Positions 62,586 to 64,000 of a DNA stretch of 64,000 bases are shown piece after piece. Made by a program: the position numbers and the translations under genes. Below the pieces are notes generated by a model. That model was not told the origin of the DNA. It did no database searches and saw nothing but the letters and a program-made list of their open reading frames with translations. Source of the stretch: Dyella nitratireducens (GTDB lineage: Bacteria; Pseudomonadota; Gammaproteobacteria; Xanthomonadales; Rhodanobacteraceae). The stretch covers positions 868,867 through 932,866 of the forward strand of contig NZ_BMJA01000002.1 of assembly GCF_014642835.1 (NCBI RefSeq), given 5' to 3'. The stretch's first letter is position 1. Each line of letters opens with the position of its first letter.

Positions 62586-63226
62586 GGCGTGTCGGATACC
62601 GGCTCCGCCAGGCGAATGCCGTGCGCGGCACGCAATTGCTGCAGCGTGTTCTGCTGGCTTGCGGTGGAAGCGGCGGGCGCTACGGTGTAGGCGCCGACGT
62701 CATTGGGACCGCCCACGACTTGCAACTGCAGTGAATGCAGCAGTGCATTCCAATCGGCGAGTGTCATGCCCGCATCGGGTACGACGCGGATGGCACCGGC
62801 AGTGGCTGGCGTGGCAGGCTCCTGGCTCAGCGTGCGATAGGTCGCGCTGTCGCCGGGCGTCCATACTTTCAACCCCAGTGCGCCGATACCGATGGCTTGA
62901 ATCAGCACGGCGGCTGCCAGGGCACGGGTCAGCCAGCCACCGCTGCGGCGTGCGTGTACATGCTGCGGTGCTTCCACCGGTGCATCCAGGCGGCCAAGCA
63001 GGCGTTGCAGGCCGGCTTCCATATCCACGTCCACATGCGACGGTAGCGACATGGCTTGTTTCAGGCGCTTCTGTTGTGCAAATTCCGCGCGGCAGGCTTC
63101 GCAGTGCGCCAGGTGGTGCGTCAGCCATTCGCCTTGTTCCTGCGTAGCGCTGGCTTGCAGCACCCACGGCATCATTTCCCACGCGCGTGGGCAATCCTGG
63201 CTGGAGTAGTTCGGTAACATCGTCAT
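62582..63226 (-). CDS. Zinc-finger transmembrane anti-sigma factor with I9-like periplasmic domain
   Basis: The product is 214 aa. The cytoplasmic anti-sigma zinc motif is H-x3-C-x2-C (His38, Cys42, Cys45). One membrane helix is at ~98-121 (WLTRALAAAVLIQAIGIGAL). The periplasmic end (~145-211) reads as strand-helix-strand-strand-helix-strand: AIRVVPD, LADWNALLHSL, LQVVGGP, GAYTVAP, LQQLRAAHG, IRLAEPV. This is the ferredoxin-like layout of subtilisin propeptides (I9) and lines up with the propeptide region of the protease encoded next. It should hold the ECF sigma factor inactive until signalled. It overlaps both neighbours by 4 bases. Confidence 0.88.
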   Translation of the reverse strand: MTMLPNYSSQDCPRAWEMMPWVLQASATQEQGEWLTHHLAHCEACRAEFAQQKRLKQAMSLPSHVDVDMEAGLQRLLGRLDAPVEAPQHVHARRSGGWLTRALAAAVLIQAIGIGALGLKVWTPGDSATYRTLSQEPATPATAGAIRVVPDAGMTLADWNALLHSLQLQVVGGPNDVGAYTVAPAASTASQQNTLQQLRAAHGIRLAEPVSDTP

Positions 63227-63831
63227 GGCGCTTGCTCTTTAAAGGTAAGTGAGCGTTCGGCCAAGGCAGGCAGCACATTGCGCAGCTTGACGCGCGCATG
63301 AAACAGGCGTGCCTTCACCGTACCCACTGGGCATTGCATGATCGCGGCGACGTCGTCCAGGGTATGGCCTTCACCGTACACCAGTTCGACCACCACGCGC
63401 TGGTCGTGCGAAAGGCGTTCCAGCCCTTTGCTCAACCAGTCGCGCAGTTCGCGATCTTCATCCGGATCGTCGGCGGGCATGCGTTCTTCCGGAATATTGT
63501 CTTCAACCGGCTCCTCGCCATGCTGCCGCAGCGCCTTGAGGCCGCAGCGGTAGGCAATGCCCATGATCCAGGTGGAAACGCGCGAGTCGCCGCGGAAATC
63601 GCCGGCTTTCTGCCAGGCGATCCAGAAGCAATCGTTGATCACTTCCTCGATGACTTCGGGACGGCGGGTCTGCCGTGACAGAAAGCGGCATAACCGGCCG
63701 TGATAATTGCGATAGAGAATGGCCAGCGCGGTACGGTCGCCGGCTGCCATGCGCTGTAGCAGCTGGCGGTCGGTGGCATCGGTGTTGAGATCGGCGTCGT
63801 TCATAGGTTTGATGGCGTCGGTTGACGACAT
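63223..63831 (-). CDS. ECF-family RNA polymerase sigma factor
   Basis: The product is 202 aa; ATG 63831 is used (an internal Met at residue 10 is possible). Region 2 is at ~22-95 (LLQRMAAGDRTALAILYRNY, VIEEVINDCFWIAWQKAGDF, WIMGIAYRCGLKALR). Region 4 is at ~130-190 (LERLSHDQRVVVELVYGEGH, TLDDVAAIMQCPVGTVKARL). An acidic linker (~105-125) joins them. It would direct RNA polymerase to its own regulon when released from the anti-sigma factor encoded next. It heads a cassette in which the sigma, anti-sigma and protease genes overlap by 4 bases each. A beta-barrel gene lies 40 bases upstream on the same strand. Confidence 0.93.
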   Translation of the reverse strand: MSSTDAIKPMNDADLNTDATDRQLLQRMAAGDRTALAILYRNYHGRLCRFLSRQTRRPEVIEEVINDCFWIAWQKAGDFRGDSRVSTWIMGIAYRCGLKALRQHGEEPVEDNIPEERMPADDPDEDRELRDWLSKGLERLSHDQRVVVELVYGEGHTLDDVAAIMQCPVGTVKARLFHARVKLRNVLPALAERSLTFKEQAP

Positions 63832-63871
63832 AGGTGCCAGTTTGGCGCCGAAAGGTTGCTAGAGCTTGCTA

Positions 63872-64000
63872 TTAAAAGGACCAGGAAATCGTGGCAACCC
63901 AGGGGGCCGCGGCCATCCAGCGCTGGGACGGGGCAGTGGCGATCCGGTCCAGCTCCACCCGCCATGGCCCGAAACCCCAGGCCAGGCCCAATTGGCCGTA
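63872..64000 (-). CDS. Outer-membrane beta-barrel protein, C-terminal fragment
   Basis: The minus-strand frame from 64000 to a TAA at 63872-63874 gives 42 residues: YGQLGLAWGFGPWRVELDRI, a spacer, and a final strand APWVATISWSF. Alternating hydrophobic/aromatic residues and the terminal Phe are the usual end signature of an outer-membrane beta-barrel recognised by BAM. The rest lies beyond the window, so the family is unknown. It is 40 bases from the ECF sigma start and in the same direction, so it may be co-transcribed with, or the target of, that regulatory cassette. Confidence 0.6.
   Translation of the reverse strand, partial: YGQLGLAWGFGPWRVELDRIATAPSQRWMAAAPWVATISWSF

Overview
The window looks like chromosomal DNA of a high-GC gammaproteobacterium, most likely order Xanthomonadales and probably family Rhodanobacteraceae (Dyella/Luteibacter/Rhodanobacter type). 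The grounds are the type VI secretion (T6SS) gene set with Fha/TagF/PppA/PpkA, the hemicellulase genes, the xanthine-dehydrogenase-like pair, and many GTAG-headed palindromic repeats. This is inference from gene content and style; no rRNA marker is present.

Region 1 (1-36.6 kb) is a T6SS locus with its effectors. It opens with the last 33 codons of a PAAR tip protein, then two secreted DUF6795-like proteins (the first internally deleted), a class 3 lipase and a TPR-methyltransferase. A secreted putative immunity protein paired with a GH73 peptidoglycan hydrolase and a VgrG follow. The core run is a DUF6931-like gene, tagH (Fha), tssK, tssL (with OmpA domain), tssM, tagF, pppA, ppkA and a small coupled membrane protein. 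tssA lies 13 kb further on, on the other strand. tssB, tssC, tssE, tssF, tssG, tssH, hcp and tssJ are not in the window. Between ppkA and tssA sit an AT-rich orphan gene and a three-gene two-partner secretion operon: a TpsB transporter, a 2975-residue TpsA with autotransporter-type repeats, and an unknown secreted protein.

Region 2 (37-46.2 kb) has a phospholipase-D-like protein divergent from tssA. A plant hemicellulose set follows (GH51 arabinofuranosidase, GH74 xyloglucanase, GH39 xylosidase-like enzyme), then a secreted TolB-like propeller protein.

Region 3 (46.5-57 kb) has a flavin disulfide oxidoreductase, a two-subunit molybdenum hydroxylase (IorA/IorB-like, Tat-exported large subunit), and a pair of unusual membrane proteases: an M48 metallopeptidase of about 1270 residues and a TPR-CPBP glutamic protease.

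Region 4 (56.9-64 kb, minus strand) has a three-gene operon in which a membrane-bound kelch propeller protein is flanked by two DUF4124-like proteins. Beyond it is a translationally coupled ECF sigma factor / zinc-finger anti-sigma factor / subtilisin-like protease cassette. The anti-sigma periplasmic domain resembles the subtilase propeptide, which makes this the most unusual candidate system here. The 3' end of an outer-membrane beta-barrel gene lies just upstream of the sigma gene and runs off the window.

Nine palindromic elements with GTAG-type heads are scattered through the intergenic gaps, two of them inside the T6SS core gene run. They look like REP/BIME elements of the RAYT-mobilised type.
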